From Roseburia sp. 499 (GTDB lineage: Bacteria; Bacillota; Clostridia; Lachnospirales; Lachnospiraceae): a stretch of 64,000 nt of DNA. Where the stretch lies: the NCBI RefSeq assembly GCF_001940225.2, contig NZ_CP135164.1, positions 2,170,001 through 2,234,000 on the forward strand, written 5' to 3'. Below the pieces are notes generated by a model that ran no database searches, was not told the origin of the DNA, and saw only the letters and a list, made by a program, of their open reading frames with translations. A program made the position numbers and the translations under genes. The first letter of the stretch is position 1; every line of letters begins with the position of its first letter. Of this stretch, positions 8,253 through 17,436 are shown one piece after another.

Positions 8253-9990
8253 AGGCGTTTGCGAAACGCCAAAAGCCGCATAAATACAGCATTTTTTTGT
8301 TGCCAAAATAAAATATCTCCTCAAGGTTTATGGTAAAATAGAATTGTCGAGAAACTAATCAACCATCCACCTGAAAGGAGATATACTCATATGATAACAC
8401 ATAAGCAGCTCACTTTGGCAGAAGTTTTTGAAGATTGTCAAAATAAATTTGACAATGACAAATATCAGTTTCTAATACTTCTTGATGAAGCCATTAACCT
8501 TGATGAAATTGTTCCTGTTTCTTTTGTGTCTCATTTTCACGCTCGTACCGGAAGACCTCGCAAACATCAGCTTTATCCTATGCTCAAAGCTCTTCTGATC
8601 CAGCGTATCTTCTCAATCCCGACTGATATGCTTCTGATTGTCTTTCTCAAATACTCTCAGGAATTGCGTGATTTCTGTGGATTTGATGTTGTTCCCGATG
8701 CCTCAAAATTCACTCGTTTTAAACAGGATTTCTTACTGGACTTACAATCTATGTTCGACCACTTGGTTGATCTGACCGAACCGATCTGCCAAAAGATTGA
8801 TTCTGCTCTTGCATCCATGACCATCTTCGATACCTCCGGTATAGAAGCCTGGGTCGCTGAAAATAATCCCAAATATGCTAACCGTATTATCAAACAGCTG
8901 AAAGCCTTTAAAAAATCCCATAACCTTGATGATTCTTACGACCCTTATAAGGCTGCCTATGGTTCCATGCCTTCCCATGCTGCTTCTAATCAGGCTATCC
9001 AACAAATGTACATTAATGGACATTTCTGTTACGCTTACAAGTTTGGCATTATTACAAATGGGCTTGGCATTGTTCGTGATATCACTTTCTATAACAAAGA
9101 CTTTCTGAATGCTCATCCTGATATCGTTGTGGAGAAAAAATCGGATTCTCCGGACGAAGATAAGTCACTCGCCGACTCAAAAGCATTACTTCCTGTTTTG
9201 ATTGATTTCTTCCAGAAACATCCGCTTATTGAGCCAAAGACTTTTCTGGGCGATGCAGCCTTTGATACGATTGAAATCTACAAATCTCTTTTTGAAGAAA
9301 TCGGATTTCAAAAAGCTTTCATTCCCCTTAGAGTAAAACTCTCCATGGAAGAAAACGGCTGCACATTCAACGAGAACGGCATTCCCTGTTGCCCTCACGA
9401 TCCTTCACTCCCAATGAAAAGAGAAGGAAGTAAATCTCATTTAAAAAGCAAGATTCCAACCATGAAGTTTGTATGCCCCAAAATGAAATGGGAATACAAT
9501 CCGGCAGATAAATCCAAACGTCGCGTCTGCCACTGCGATAACCCCTGTACAACTTCTTCCTGCGGACGAATGATCTACATCTATCCGGAGAAAAACCTCC
9601 GCGCGTATCCGGGTGTCGAACGCGGTTCCGCCGAATGGGATGAAACTTACAAAATCCGAGTCAATGTAGAGAAATCTATCAATCACTTTAAAGATAGTTT
9701 CTGTATTGCCGGACGTAAAACTCAAAATGAGAAAACGCTCCATGCAGATCTTCTTCTCGCCGGTATTACCCAGCTTGTTACTGTGATGGTTGCTGATAAA
9801 ATACATAAACACCAGTATCTTAGAAGTTTGAAACCTCTCATCGCATAGGGCTTACCAATTCCATAAATCCATGGGATTTATTTCGTGTGCCAAAAAATAC
9901 CTGGTATCCACTTTTCATACCAAGAATCCTGCATTGCAGGATTCTATCCTTGTATTCAATCAGGATTGCGAACTTGTTTCGCAATTACCT
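8253..9990 (+). mobile_element. Complete IS4/IS1182-like insertion sequence with 13-bp target duplication
   Basis: About 1.74 kb. Terminal inverted repeats: left AGGCGTTTGCGAAAC, right (read inward) AGGTAATTGCGAAAC, matching at 12 of 15 positions. A perfect 13-bp direct repeat, TTCCCATTGACCT, flanks it at 8240-8252 and 9992-10004. A long target repeat of this size is known for IS4-type elements. Inside are a promoter-proximal hairpin (GGCGTTTGCGAAACGCC) and a single transposase gene. Confidence 0.8.
8391..9848 (+). CDS. DDE transposase of an IS4/IS1182-like element
   Basis: 485 residues, full length, with ribosome site AAAGGAGATATACTC. The N-terminal part (GRPRKHQLYPMLKALLIQRI) matches the DUF772-like module; DTSGIEAW provides the first aspartate, FLGDAAFDTIEIY the second, and the C-terminal RVNVEKSINHFKDSF the glutamate region. 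A cysteine-rich insert (CPHDP, CPKMKWEY, CHCDNPC, SSCGR) resembles the zinc-like insert of IS1182 transposases. I am sure of the DDE class but not of the exact IS family. Confidence 0.8.
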   Translation: MITHKQLTLAEVFEDCQNKFDNDKYQFLILLDEAINLDEIVPVSFVSHFHARTGRPRKHQLYPMLKALLIQRIFSIPTDMLLIVFLKYSQELRDFCGFDVVPDASKFTRFKQDFLLDLQSMFDHLVDLTEPICQKIDSALASMTIFDTSGIEAWVAENNPKYANRIIKQLKAFKKSHNLDDSYDPYKAAYGSMPSHAASNQAIQQMYINGHFCYAYKFGIITNGLGIVRDITFYNKDFLNAHPDIVVEKKSDSPDEDKSLADSKALLPVLIDFFQKHPLIEPKTFLGDAAFDTIEIYKSLFEEIGFQKAFIPLRVKLSMEENGCTFNENGIPCCPHDPSLPMKREGSKSHLKSKIPTMKFVCPKMKWEYNPADKSKRRVCHCDNPCTTSSCGRMIYIYPEKNLRAYPGVERGSAEWDETYKIRVNVEKSINHFKDSFCIAGRKTQNEKTLHADLLLAGITQLVTVMVADKIHKHQYLRSLKPLIA

Positions 9991-10077
9991 ATTCCCATTG
10001 ACCTTTGCAAACGGAATCCTCTTCTTCTGTTTTAATGTCTGATCAAATACAATATGTTCTCTTTTCTTTTTTCCCAT
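9985..10077 (-). pseudogene. Small gene interrupted by the insertion sequence
   Basis: A strong ribosome site (GAAGGAGGTATAATC) precedes ATG at 10077. The frame encodes a very basic peptide, MGKKKREHIVFDQTLKQKKR and then IPFAKVNG, and enters the IS at the 13-bp target repeat. Joining the two flanks and removing one repeat gives an uninterrupted frame of about 41 codons that ends in an ATGA overlap with the GNAT start at 8203. I do not recognise the peptide. Confidence 0.5.
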
Positions 10078-10108
10078 ATGATTATACCTCCTTCGTATCT
10101 CTATAGTG

Positions 10109-10753
10109 CTAAAGGCCCTTTTTGATTTCCTCCTCTAATAGCCGAAAAACTTTCGCTACCAGATAACCATCTGCTGCTGCATGATTCATTCTTACACTTA
10201 CCGGCATCACATACCTTCCATTCTCCTCTTGATATCTGCCCCAATTTACAATAGGCATAAAATGCAGATAACCGTCTGGCAATTCTATATGCAGAGACTC
10301 ATAGGAAAGCCATGAAATGTAGGATGCATCAAAATAATTTGGGTGATTTACGGAATCCAATCCGTACTCACGAGTCTGCTTTGCCTTCTCGATGTCTAAT
10401 ACACACTGCTGATAAAACTTCTGATAATCTTCCTGAAACTCAGTGTATACCACCGTACAAGTTTCTGTATCCTCATGAAATACATAATGTACCGGATTTA
10501 CCTTATCAAATATTACCAACTGCTGCTTCTCATACAAATATTGCATCCGATAATCTTCTCTTGAATTCAACACTTTCGACAGTACATAAAGAAAATTCAC
10601 ATAGAACTTTGTGTTTGTTTTTTTTGAAAATTCCACTAACTCTGTCACATCTACCTTGTTTGTAATGGACACAGAGCATTTACAATCTTCCGTAAAATGA
10701 CGATATACGCCCTTACGGTAATATTTCTCCATATCTACAACTTTATAATTCAT
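10109..10753 (-). CDS. Chloramphenicol acetyltransferase-like enzyme (CatA type)
   Basis: 214 residues, the normal length of a type A CAT. The catalytic H-x-x-x-D-G motif is present as NHAAADGYLVAKVF near residue 190, and the N-terminal block MEKYYRKGVYRHF matches the W-x-R-x-x-x-F region. The segment DASYISWLSYESLHIELPDG is in the place of the family's conserved core. CATs form trimers and acetylate chloramphenicol with acetyl-CoA, but many chromosomal Clostridia homologues (VAT/CAT-like) have untested substrates. It begins a run of five small minus-strand genes. Confidence 0.8.
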   Translation of the reverse strand: MNYKVVDMEKYYRKGVYRHFTEDCKCSVSITNKVDVTELVEFSKKTNTKFYVNFLYVLSKVLNSREDYRMQYLYEKQQLVIFDKVNPVHYVFHEDTETCTVVYTEFQEDYQKFYQQCVLDIEKAKQTREYGLDSVNHPNYFDASYISWLSYESLHIELPDGYLHFMPIVNWGRYQEENGRYVMPVSVRMNHAAADGYLVAKVFRLLEEEIKKGL

Positions 10754-10784
10754 GTCTAACCTCCCAATTTAACCCTATCCATTT

Positions 10785-11255
10785 TTACTGAAAAATTCTC
10801 TGCATACACTCTACTACTACTTCAACTTCTTCTTTTCCGGGCATAATACCACACGCTGTCCTTACCAGTTGAAAGCCAAAAGCTTCATAAAGTTTACGCG
10901 CTGGTAGATTCCCTTCCAGAACTTGCACATTGAGCGGTCGCTTTGACGCATGCTCAATGACATACTGTGTAAGAATTCTTCCAACTCCTCGTTGTGCATA
11001 AGCCGGATCCACATACAACCAAGCTAATTCATCCTCTGTGTATGCAGAAAATCCTACTATTTTTTCTTCCATGCACGCAACACAAATCTCATGTTGAAAC
11101 AATCTTTCTCTGATGGAATCTTCCTTTAACGAAACAAATGCCTGTTCACATTTTGCCCATCGCAGTTCCTCTTTTCGCGCAGCATCATGAACCTCTATCA
11201 GTTGATTCCAATCCTTTTCTTCATAACTTCTTATGGTAATCTTCTCTTTCTCCAC
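10785..11255 (-). CDS. GNAT family N-acetyltransferase (GTG start)
   Basis: 156 residues. The CoA loop is YAQRGVGRILTQYV after ELAWLYVDPA, and the end is PARKLYEAFGFQLVRTACG. GGAGG lies eight bases before the GTG at 11255, and no better ATG exists. It resembles the group of GNATs with a C-terminal MPGKEEVEVVVECMQ tail. No substrate can be assigned. Confidence 0.8.
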   Translation of the reverse strand: MEKEKITIRSYEEKDWNQLIEVHDAARKEELRWAKCEQAFVSLKEDSIRERLFQHEICVACMEEKIVGFSAYTEDELAWLYVDPAYAQRGVGRILTQYVIEHASKRPLNVQVLEGNLPARKLYEAFGFQLVRTACGIMPGKEEVEVVVECMQRIFQ

Positions 11256-11280
11256 TTTTCATTCCTCCATGAGAAAACTA

Positions 11281-11736
11281 CTAAATCATCAATTCCATAT
11301 TAATAGACTTCTCTGTGAATCCACATTTCTCATACATTCGCTTTGCTGCTGCATTTCTGGCATTTACCTGTAACTCTATTCCGTCACACTTCCTGTTTTT
11401 CGCCACCTCTTTCAGATAGTCGAACATTTCTGTACCGATTCCTTTTCCACGATATTCTTCGTCCACTGCCATAGTATCCACAAACAATACTCTTCTTTTC
11501 ACATGAGTAGAATTCTGATATGTACGCTCCAAAAATACAGAAACTGCACATACCATTCCTTCCTGTTCTGCTACTATGATTGCTTCCGTTTCCATCATTT
11601 CACGATACTCTTCCACAGGAAGCACTGTTTCTATGGGCTGATAAATATCTGGTCGCCATGCAACATGAAGATTCTGCACCTGCTGCATAATTCTTTCCAC
11701 TTCTTGGTAATCTTCCATTCTGGCGTTTCTTATCAT
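11281..11736 (-). CDS. GNAT family N-acetyltransferase
   Basis: 151 residues. It starts IRNARMEDYQEVERIMQQV and has the central strand VLFVDTMAVDEEYRGKGIGTEM, where RGKGIG is the CoA loop, and the closing ELQVNARNAAAKRMYEKCGF. AAGGAG is placed eight bases upstream of the ATG. It sits between another GNAT and a P-loop protein in the same direction with short spacers. Confidence 0.85.
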   Translation of the reverse strand: MIRNARMEDYQEVERIMQQVQNLHVAWRPDIYQPIETVLPVEEYREMMETEAIIVAEQEGMVCAVSVFLERTYQNSTHVKRRVLFVDTMAVDEEYRGKGIGTEMFDYLKEVAKNRKCDGIELQVNARNAAAKRMYEKCGFTEKSINMELMI

Positions 11737-11748
11737 CGTACTGCTCCT

Positions 11749-12552
11749 TTATCTTTCTAGTTTTTCACATAACTTTTCAAAATCATATTCCTTGGCAGGC
11801 AAGCAAATACAATTCTCTTTTATTACCTCTTCTATAATCATCTTTTCCAACTTTTCTCTTCTCTTAAAATGCTCTATCAAATCTGAAAATTCCTTACATC
11901 CATGTTCTTTCCCATAAGGAGAGGTCGTAAAATAATTCATCATAAGAGGATACCACATTTCGTTTCCCTCTTCGTCAGAACGTTCCTTTTTGATTTTCAA
12001 AATATCCTGTTCTATGTCCTTAGAAACAAGATATATCATCCGAAAATGTTCCTGCTCCATTTTTTCATAAGCACCACGATAAAATTCTAAAATTTCTTCA
12101 TCCGAAAGCTGATAAAATAACATCATATCTTCCATTGTATTTTGTAAAAAAGAACATTCAAACAGGTTTCCTGCTCCTCTAAAATTCTGATATCGCTCAT
12201 AAATAATCTTACGAAACTCCTCAAAAGTTCTTCTTCCATTGTAAATCTCATACTGCTCCATGTATTCATAGAACCTTCTGTCTTCTGCCAAAATCAAGGT
12301 ATATGCGGTGATATATCTTTCTCCCTCCTGTACGGTATGGGATTGTATTTCCTGCCTTAAATCCGGAAATTCTTCCAAAGCCTTTCCAAATTCTTCCTCT
12401 GTCATGCAACTGCACCAGGCAAGCTCTACGGGTGAAATATCCCCCTCCCGATAAACCTTATAATCCTGATACTTCTGGGACAATTTGGCAAGCAAGGTAC
12501 TCTTTCCAGAACCTTGTAATCCTTCAATAAAAATATTTTTTTCTTTTGCCAT
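11749..12552 (-). CDS. P-loop NTPase, thymidylate kinase-like
   Basis: 267 residues. Walker A is FIEGLQGSGKSTLLAKL at residues 8-24. A mid-protein AEDRRFYEYMEQYEIYNGRR and ECSFLQNTMEDMM block is where dTMP-kinase-like proteins hold the D-R-x motif. No dTMP-binding signature is complete. Ribosome site AGGAGGTAGAAGTTTT. Possibly a small-molecule kinase; the function is unknown. Confidence 0.65.
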   Translation of the reverse strand: MAKEKNIFIEGLQGSGKSTLLAKLSQKYQDYKVYREGDISPVELAWCSCMTEEEFGKALEEFPDLRQEIQSHTVQEGERYITAYTLILAEDRRFYEYMEQYEIYNGRRTFEEFRKIIYERYQNFRGAGNLFECSFLQNTMEDMMLFYQLSDEEILEFYRGAYEKMEQEHFRMIYLVSKDIEQDILKIKKERSDEEGNEMWYPLMMNYFTTSPYGKEHGCKEFSDLIEHFKRREKLEKMIIEEVIKENCICLPAKEYDFEKLCEKLER

Positions 12553-12587
12553 AAAACTTCTACCTCCTGCCTTGTGTACACACCTTG

Positions 12588-13319
12588 TTAGTATTTTTCT
12601 GAAAACATTTCTAAAAATACTGGTATAAATCCTGCCTGAATCGCAACTTTTTGTGATTTGATATGAGATTCTACGGTTCCGTAAAATGGCACTTTTCCCT
12701 TCTCTAATACTTTATTTTTTAAAACAGAAACCACATAGGTTCCCACACCTTTTCCTTTTCCGGCTTCCGTTACATTCACTCCGAGTTGCCACATATTTTC
12801 AGAATCTGCCGTAGCACCAGCCATTCCCAGAATCTCTTCGCCCTCCATGGCACATACTGCAATCATATCCGGCGTATCTTCCTCAAATAAAAGAGCTTCC
12901 CCAAAACGCTCGTCCTCTTCGAACTGCATGATTTCATCACCCTCAAAACATTTTATAGGAAACCGCTCTTCTATTTCAGATTCTCCTACCGGAAGATAAT
13001 AATGATGTACATCTGCAAGACAATGTCCAAATTCTCTCAATTTTTCATTAATTCCACAAAGAACCTGCGGTTCAGAAACCCAAGCCGCATCGCGTCTCAA
13101 TAACTTTTCCCTACACCAATCAAGAATTTTTTCATCTGCCATGATTAACAACTTTCCCCCGTAACATACGGCTTTAAACATACAATCATCTTCGCCTATC
13201 GGTCTCGCGCCAACATTACGTTTCATTGGCTTAATGATATTCTCATTTCCTTGTACTTCTTCTAATGTACAGTTATAATCGATTGCTAATTGTTGTTCTA
13301 ATACTAATTTATAATTCAT
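12588..13319 (-). CDS. GNAT family N-acetyltransferase with an N-terminal extension
   Basis: 243 residues from ATG 13319, which has GGAGGTAAATAGC in front; the longer frame to 13343 lacks a ribosome site. The first 110 residues are a separate region (YKLVLEQQLAIDYNCTLEEV), and the C-terminal half is the GNAT domain with MWQLGVNVTEAGKGKGVGTYV. It follows the exporter gene by only 24 bases and is probably co-transcribed with it. The family resembles GNATs with DUF-type N-termini often annotated as probable acetyltransferases. Confidence 0.75.
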   Translation of the reverse strand: MNYKLVLEQQLAIDYNCTLEEVQGNENIIKPMKRNVGARPIGEDDCMFKAVCYGGKLLIMADEKILDWCREKLLRRDAAWVSEPQVLCGINEKLREFGHCLADVHHYYLPVGESEIEERFPIKCFEGDEIMQFEEDERFGEALLFEEDTPDMIAVCAMEGEEILGMAGATADSENMWQLGVNVTEAGKGKGVGTYVVSVLKNKVLEKGKVPFYGTVESHIKSQKVAIQAGFIPVFLEMFSEKY

Positions 13320-13343
13320 GCTATTTACCTCCAAACTCCGCAT

Positions 13344-15131
13344 TTAAATATTCTTGAACTGCGCCATATATAGATTATAGTAATGTCCCTTCTTTTCCAT
13401 CAGTTCTGCCGGACTTCCCTGCTCTAAGATGCCTCCCTTATCAATCACAAAAATCCTGTCTGCCTTTTGAATCGTAGACAATCGATGTGCAATAACAAAA
13501 CTGGTACGTCCTTTTAACAGTGCCTCAATTCCCTGCTGTACTAAAATTTCCGTATGGGTATCAATACTTGAGGTCGCCTCATCCAAAATCAGTATTTTGG
13601 GCATGCTTACCATAGTTCTTGCAAAAGCAATTAACTGACGCTGTCCAATGGAAAGCCCTGCACCGCGCTCTTTTAATACAGTGTCATAGCCCTTTTCCAT
13701 TTTCATGATAAAATCATGGGCATTTACTGCCTTAGCTGCCGCTATGATTTCTTCTTCCGTAGCATCCATTTTTCCATAAGCAATATTTTCTCTTATGGTT
13801 CCTTGGAAAATAAAGTTTTCCTGAGTCATGACCCCCATCTGTTGGCGAAGACTCTGAATGGACACTTTTTGCACATCATAACCATCTATGAGAATTCTTC
13901 CTTTTTGAATATCATAAAAACGGCTGATTAAATTTACAATGGTACTCTTTCCAGCTCCTGTCGGCCCTACTAATGCAATGGTCTCACCCGGCTGTATCTG
14001 AAAACTTACATCTTCTAACACCTTTGTTTCTGCCGGTGTTCCCTCATCATAAGTAAAAGACACATGTTCAAATTCTACCTTTCCCTGAATCTCAGGTAAT
14101 TCTTCTACTTCTTCGGCATCTGTAATATCCGGCTGCGTATCCAAAATCTCAAAAATACGCTCTGCTGCCGTCAGGTTTGTAATAATCTGATTGTAAAAGT
14201 TACTCAGATTCATGACCGGATTCCAGAACATACTAATATAAGTTCCGAATGCCACCAGTGTACCTACACTGACATATTCTGCACCAATCATTTTAATACC
14301 TGCCCAATATAAAACCATTGCTCCAATTCCCCAACAAAAATCAATTGCACCACCAAACATATCTGCCAGTCGGACTGCCCCAACAAAAGACTGCTCATGC
14401 TCCTTTACCAGACCGGAAAAAACTTCCTTTGTCTCATCCTCTGCACGAAAACTTTGTACTACGCTCATTCCTGCAATACTTTCATGTACATAAGCATTCA
14501 GATTAGAACCTTTTTTTCTAAAAATCTGCCAACGTACATGGGAAAATTTCTGTATAAACCAGATTGCCAATATCATCAACGGAATGCTACACAAGGATGC
14601 CAGAGCAAGCCGCCAATCCTTTACCACCATAATTAACACCACTCCGCAAACAGTAACAAAATCAGGAATCAATGTTGTCACTGCATTGGTAAGCACTTCC
14701 TTTAATGAATTTACATCCCCGATAATTCTTGCCAAAATCTTTCCGGTGGGTCTGCTGTCAAAAAAAGAAAATGACAAAGTCTGAATGTGCTCATACAGTT
14801 CCTGTCGAATATCCAACAAAATTTTATTCGATATCCTTGCCATCACATACATTCTTATCTTTACCATGATGATAAAAATACCATTCAACACTATTGTAAA
14901 TATTGCAAGTCTCATAAGTCCTGCCATATCACTTTTTGAAATATATACGTCAATCGCTCTTTCAATGATAAGAGGATTTACCAAAGATATCACTACGGTA
15001 ATCAACATACAGACTAATACACCAATAACCGCCGTTTTATATTTAAAGAGATACGAAAACAGTCGTTTGAGGGTTTCTTTTTTTCCCATTCCTTCTAACT
15101 GTTCATCTTCTCGAAATGAATTAACTGCCAC
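13344..15131 (-). CDS. ABC exporter half-transporter with intact ATPase site (BmrD-like partner)
   Basis: 595 residues: six predicted membrane segments in the first 330 residues, then an ATPase. Walker A ALVGPTGAGKSTIVNLI, signature GLSIGQRQL (LSIGQ instead of LSGGQ) and Walker B ILILDEATSSID with its catalytic glutamate. It is read from a GTG start after AAAGTAGGTGTAAGA. With the upstream gene it forms the expected asymmetric heterodimer, here supplying the catalytic Walker B. Role: export of drugs or lipids out of the cell. Confidence 0.88.
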   Translation of the reverse strand: MAVNSFREDEQLEGMGKKETLKRLFSYLFKYKTAVIGVLVCMLITVVISLVNPLIIERAIDVYISKSDMAGLMRLAIFTIVLNGIFIIMVKIRMYVMARISNKILLDIRQELYEHIQTLSFSFFDSRPTGKILARIIGDVNSLKEVLTNAVTTLIPDFVTVCGVVLIMVVKDWRLALASLCSIPLMILAIWFIQKFSHVRWQIFRKKGSNLNAYVHESIAGMSVVQSFRAEDETKEVFSGLVKEHEQSFVGAVRLADMFGGAIDFCWGIGAMVLYWAGIKMIGAEYVSVGTLVAFGTYISMFWNPVMNLSNFYNQIITNLTAAERIFEILDTQPDITDAEEVEELPEIQGKVEFEHVSFTYDEGTPAETKVLEDVSFQIQPGETIALVGPTGAGKSTIVNLISRFYDIQKGRILIDGYDVQKVSIQSLRQQMGVMTQENFIFQGTIRENIAYGKMDATEEEIIAAAKAVNAHDFIMKMEKGYDTVLKERGAGLSIGQRQLIAFARTMVSMPKILILDEATSSIDTHTEILVQQGIEALLKGRTSFVIAHRLSTIQKADRIFVIDKGGILEQGSPAELMEKKGHYYNLYMAQFKNI

Positions 15132-15193
15132 TCTTACACCTACTTTCTCTTTTCAAACTCAAAAAAATGCTTTACATTTTCCTCATTGGCACC

Positions 15194-16900
15194 CTATCCA
15201 TACTGTGCCTGATAAGTATCATAATACAGCCCTTTTTGTGCCATCAATTCTTCATGTGTTCCACGTTCTTTTATTTTTCCGTCCTCTAGGAAAATGATTT
15301 CATCTGCCCTACGCACCGCAGAAATACGGTGAGCAATAATAATTTTTGTAGTATCTTTCAAAGAATCCAACGCCTTTTGTATTTCATATTCTGTCTCCAT
15401 ATCAAGAGCAGATGTAGAATCATCTAATACTAAAATTGGATTATGTTTTGCTATTGCTCTGGCAATACTAATACGCTGCTTCTGTCCTCCTGACAGACCA
15501 ACACCACGCTCTCCGATAATGGTATCGTATTCCGAGGGCATCTCCTCAATAAATCCCTTTGCCTGCGCCAGTTCTGTTGCATGCACCATAACAGGATTTT
15601 CCATGGTCTCTCGCTGTCCCATCTTGATGTTCTCTTCGATGGTATCGGAAAACAGAAATACATCCTGCATTACGGTAGAAATATTACTGCGAATCTGCTG
15701 CAAGCCTAATTCTTTCACATCTACACCGTCCAGTTTGACACTTCCTGCATTTACGTCAAAGAAACGCATTAAAAGATTTACAATAGATGTCTTTCCTGCT
15801 CCCGTTGCCCCCATAATTCCAAGGGTCTTTCCTGCCGGAAGTGTAAAGGAAACATCCTCTAAAATTTTCTGATTTCCACGTTCAAAAGAGACATGTTCAA
15901 AAGCAACTGTTCCAGTAACTTCTGATAATTTTACCGTTTTTTCTGCTTCCTTGATGGTAGATTCCTGCTGATAAATCTTGTTGATTTTCTTACAGGAAGC
16001 AATGGCAGAAGACAAATCATTGGTAAGCCATCCCAACATCTCCATTGGCCACACAATATTGCGGCAATACTCTGAAAATGCTACCAGACTTCCTAATGAC
16101 ATCTTTCCATCAATCACCTGCATACCTCCTATAATAACCATAACAACCGGAAGCAGCTTTCCGGTAAACTGGAAAATAGGATAATACCGCACCAACATTT
16201 TGGACTGCTGCATGTTCAAGTCATAATATCGCTTGTTGTGTGACAAAAACTTATCAATCTCAAATTTTTCTCTGGCAAATGCCTTTACGGTACGAACACC
16301 TGCAAGATTTTCTTCTGCAATGGTGGTAAGCACTGCGTTTTCCTCGCTGATAGACTCATATACTTTATCCAATTTCCGCTCCATATAAATAGCAGTAAAT
16401 CCCATAAGAATCATAGCCCCTAACGGAATAAAGGCTAGTTTCCAGTTCAAAGTAAACATACAATACAGCACAATGGATACATGAATAACAACCTCAATAA
16501 TCAACATTCCCACATATCCAAGGGCGTTCCAGATATGATCTACATCATCTTTTACTCGTGCCATCAACTCTCCTGTATTGGTATCATCAAAATAATCCAT
16601 AGAAAGACTCTCGATGTGAGCAAACAAATCCTTTCTCAATCTGGATGCTATCTTAACGCTGACACAATCAAAGGTAAATTCCTTAAAATATCCACCCAAT
16701 GCCCTTCCAATTCCAATTACAAAAATGGTTACAAGCAAACCACCCAGTAATTCTATTTTTCCGTCTATGATAACATCATCCACAATACTTTTTGTAATCA
16801 TTGGATACAGCATATCCAAAATAATTGCGGTTACCATACATGCGATAGCAAATACATAGGCATACCAGTATTTTGCTATGTATTTCAATATCTTCTTCAT
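15194..16900 (-). CDS. ABC exporter half-transporter with degenerate Walker B (BmrC-like partner)
   Basis: 568 residues with six N-terminal membrane segments and an ATPase domain: Walker A GIMGATGAGKTSIVNLL, signature GLSGGQKQR and Walker B ILVLDDSTSALD. The residue after the Walker B aspartate is Asp where catalysis needs Glu, the classic asymmetry of heterodimeric exporters such as BmrC/BmrD and LmrC/LmrD. Ribosome site AAGGAGAAGAAAAGAC. It is the first large gene behind the attenuator at 17196-17476. Confidence 0.88.
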   Translation of the reverse strand: MKKILKYIAKYWYAYVFAIACMVTAIILDMLYPMITKSIVDDVIIDGKIELLGGLLVTIFVIGIGRALGGYFKEFTFDCVSVKIASRLRKDLFAHIESLSMDYFDDTNTGELMARVKDDVDHIWNALGYVGMLIIEVVIHVSIVLYCMFTLNWKLAFIPLGAMILMGFTAIYMERKLDKVYESISEENAVLTTIAEENLAGVRTVKAFAREKFEIDKFLSHNKRYYDLNMQQSKMLVRYYPIFQFTGKLLPVVMVIIGGMQVIDGKMSLGSLVAFSEYCRNIVWPMEMLGWLTNDLSSAIASCKKINKIYQQESTIKEAEKTVKLSEVTGTVAFEHVSFERGNQKILEDVSFTLPAGKTLGIMGATGAGKTSIVNLLMRFFDVNAGSVKLDGVDVKELGLQQIRSNISTVMQDVFLFSDTIEENIKMGQRETMENPVMVHATELAQAKGFIEEMPSEYDTIIGERGVGLSGGQKQRISIARAIAKHNPILVLDDSTSALDMETEYEIQKALDSLKDTTKIIIAHRISAVRRADEIIFLEDGKIKERGTHEELMAQKGLYYDTYQAQYG

Positions 16901-16926
16901 GTCTTTTCTTCTCCTTCTGCAACATT

Positions 16927-17145
16927 TTAAAATCTTTCTCTCATTTGCAGCATCTCCTGTACAGAATTTCTATTTCTTTCAAATTTATTCCACACTGTCT
17001 GCTGTTCTAACATATTCTCCATAGTATTTTCATAATATGTTTTCTTTCTCTTCACTCTTTTCACTTTTCTTATCACACCTTCAATTTGAAAAGGTTTGAT
17101 AAAAAAATGTATACATACGGTATCTCCATACTGTCTAGTTTCCAT
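16927..17145 (-). CDS. Small basic hypothetical protein between attenuator and exporter
   Basis: 72 residues from an ATG with an excellent ribosome site (AGGAGGAAAAAGT). The sequence is lysine/arginine rich in the middle (IRKVKRVKRKKTYY) and glutamine/asparagine rich at the end. It contains no motif I know. It lies downstream of the terminator and 26 bases before the exporter start, so it would be expressed only on read-through. It might instead be a non-functional remnant. Confidence 0.45.
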   Translation of the reverse strand: METRQYGDTVCIHFFIKPFQIEGVIRKVKRVKRKKTYYENTMENMLEQQTVWNKFERNRNSVQEMLQMRERF

Positions 17146-17195
17146 ACTTTTTCCTCCTGTGTCGCTTCCCCGATGATGTTTCTGCTTAATCACGC

Positions 17196-17232
17196 AAAAA
17201 ACCCCGCAGTAGATAAATCTACCACGGGGTTT
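17196..17232 (-). terminator. Intrinsic terminator of the exporter leader (attenuator)
   Basis: Read on the minus strand, the stem is AAACCCCG with CGGGGTTT plus an inner GTAGA/TCTAC pair, followed by a run of T. It lies between the leader peptide gene and the exporter operon. Its 5' arm (17215-17226) is complementary to the last third of the leader peptide gene, so formation can be blocked by an alternative structure. Confidence 0.8.
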
Positions 17233-17318
17233 CATTCCGTAAGAATCCAATTCACAAATTTTCATGTAAATTGACACATATTCTATTTTCTTCGCAACTC
17301 AACTAAAAATAAAATATG

Positions 17319-17399
17319 CTATCTCCGTTCTACAACCATCGAGGTAAATTTCTGATTATTGTTTATTAAGTTTGCTGTTGTGTACGCTAAATTAATCAT
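17319..17399 (-). CDS. 26-residue leader peptide of the ABC exporter operon
   Basis: A short gene with a good ribosome site (AGCGAGGTAAAAAAC) and the sequence MINLAYTTANLINNNQKFTS followed by MVVERR. It is too short for standard gene calls. The codons for Lys-Phe-Thr-Ser (17340-17351) can pair either with the gene's own ribosome site (17404-17412) or with the 5' arm of the downstream terminator (17215-17226). This is the arrangement of drug-inducible leader peptides, as known for BmrB upstream of bmrCD in Bacillus subtilis. The peptide sequence itself is not one I recognise. Confidence 0.7.
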   Translation of the reverse strand: MINLAYTTANLINNNQKFTSMVVERR

Positions 17400-17436
17400 G
17401 TTTTTTACCTCGCTTTCTTTTATATTTTTAATTCAG

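Noticed and set aside
16927..17277. A 116-codon reading from 17277 upstream of the exporter
   Set aside because: Its N-terminal part runs through the terminator and has no ribosome site; the 72-codon start at 17145 with AGGAGG is the better choice.
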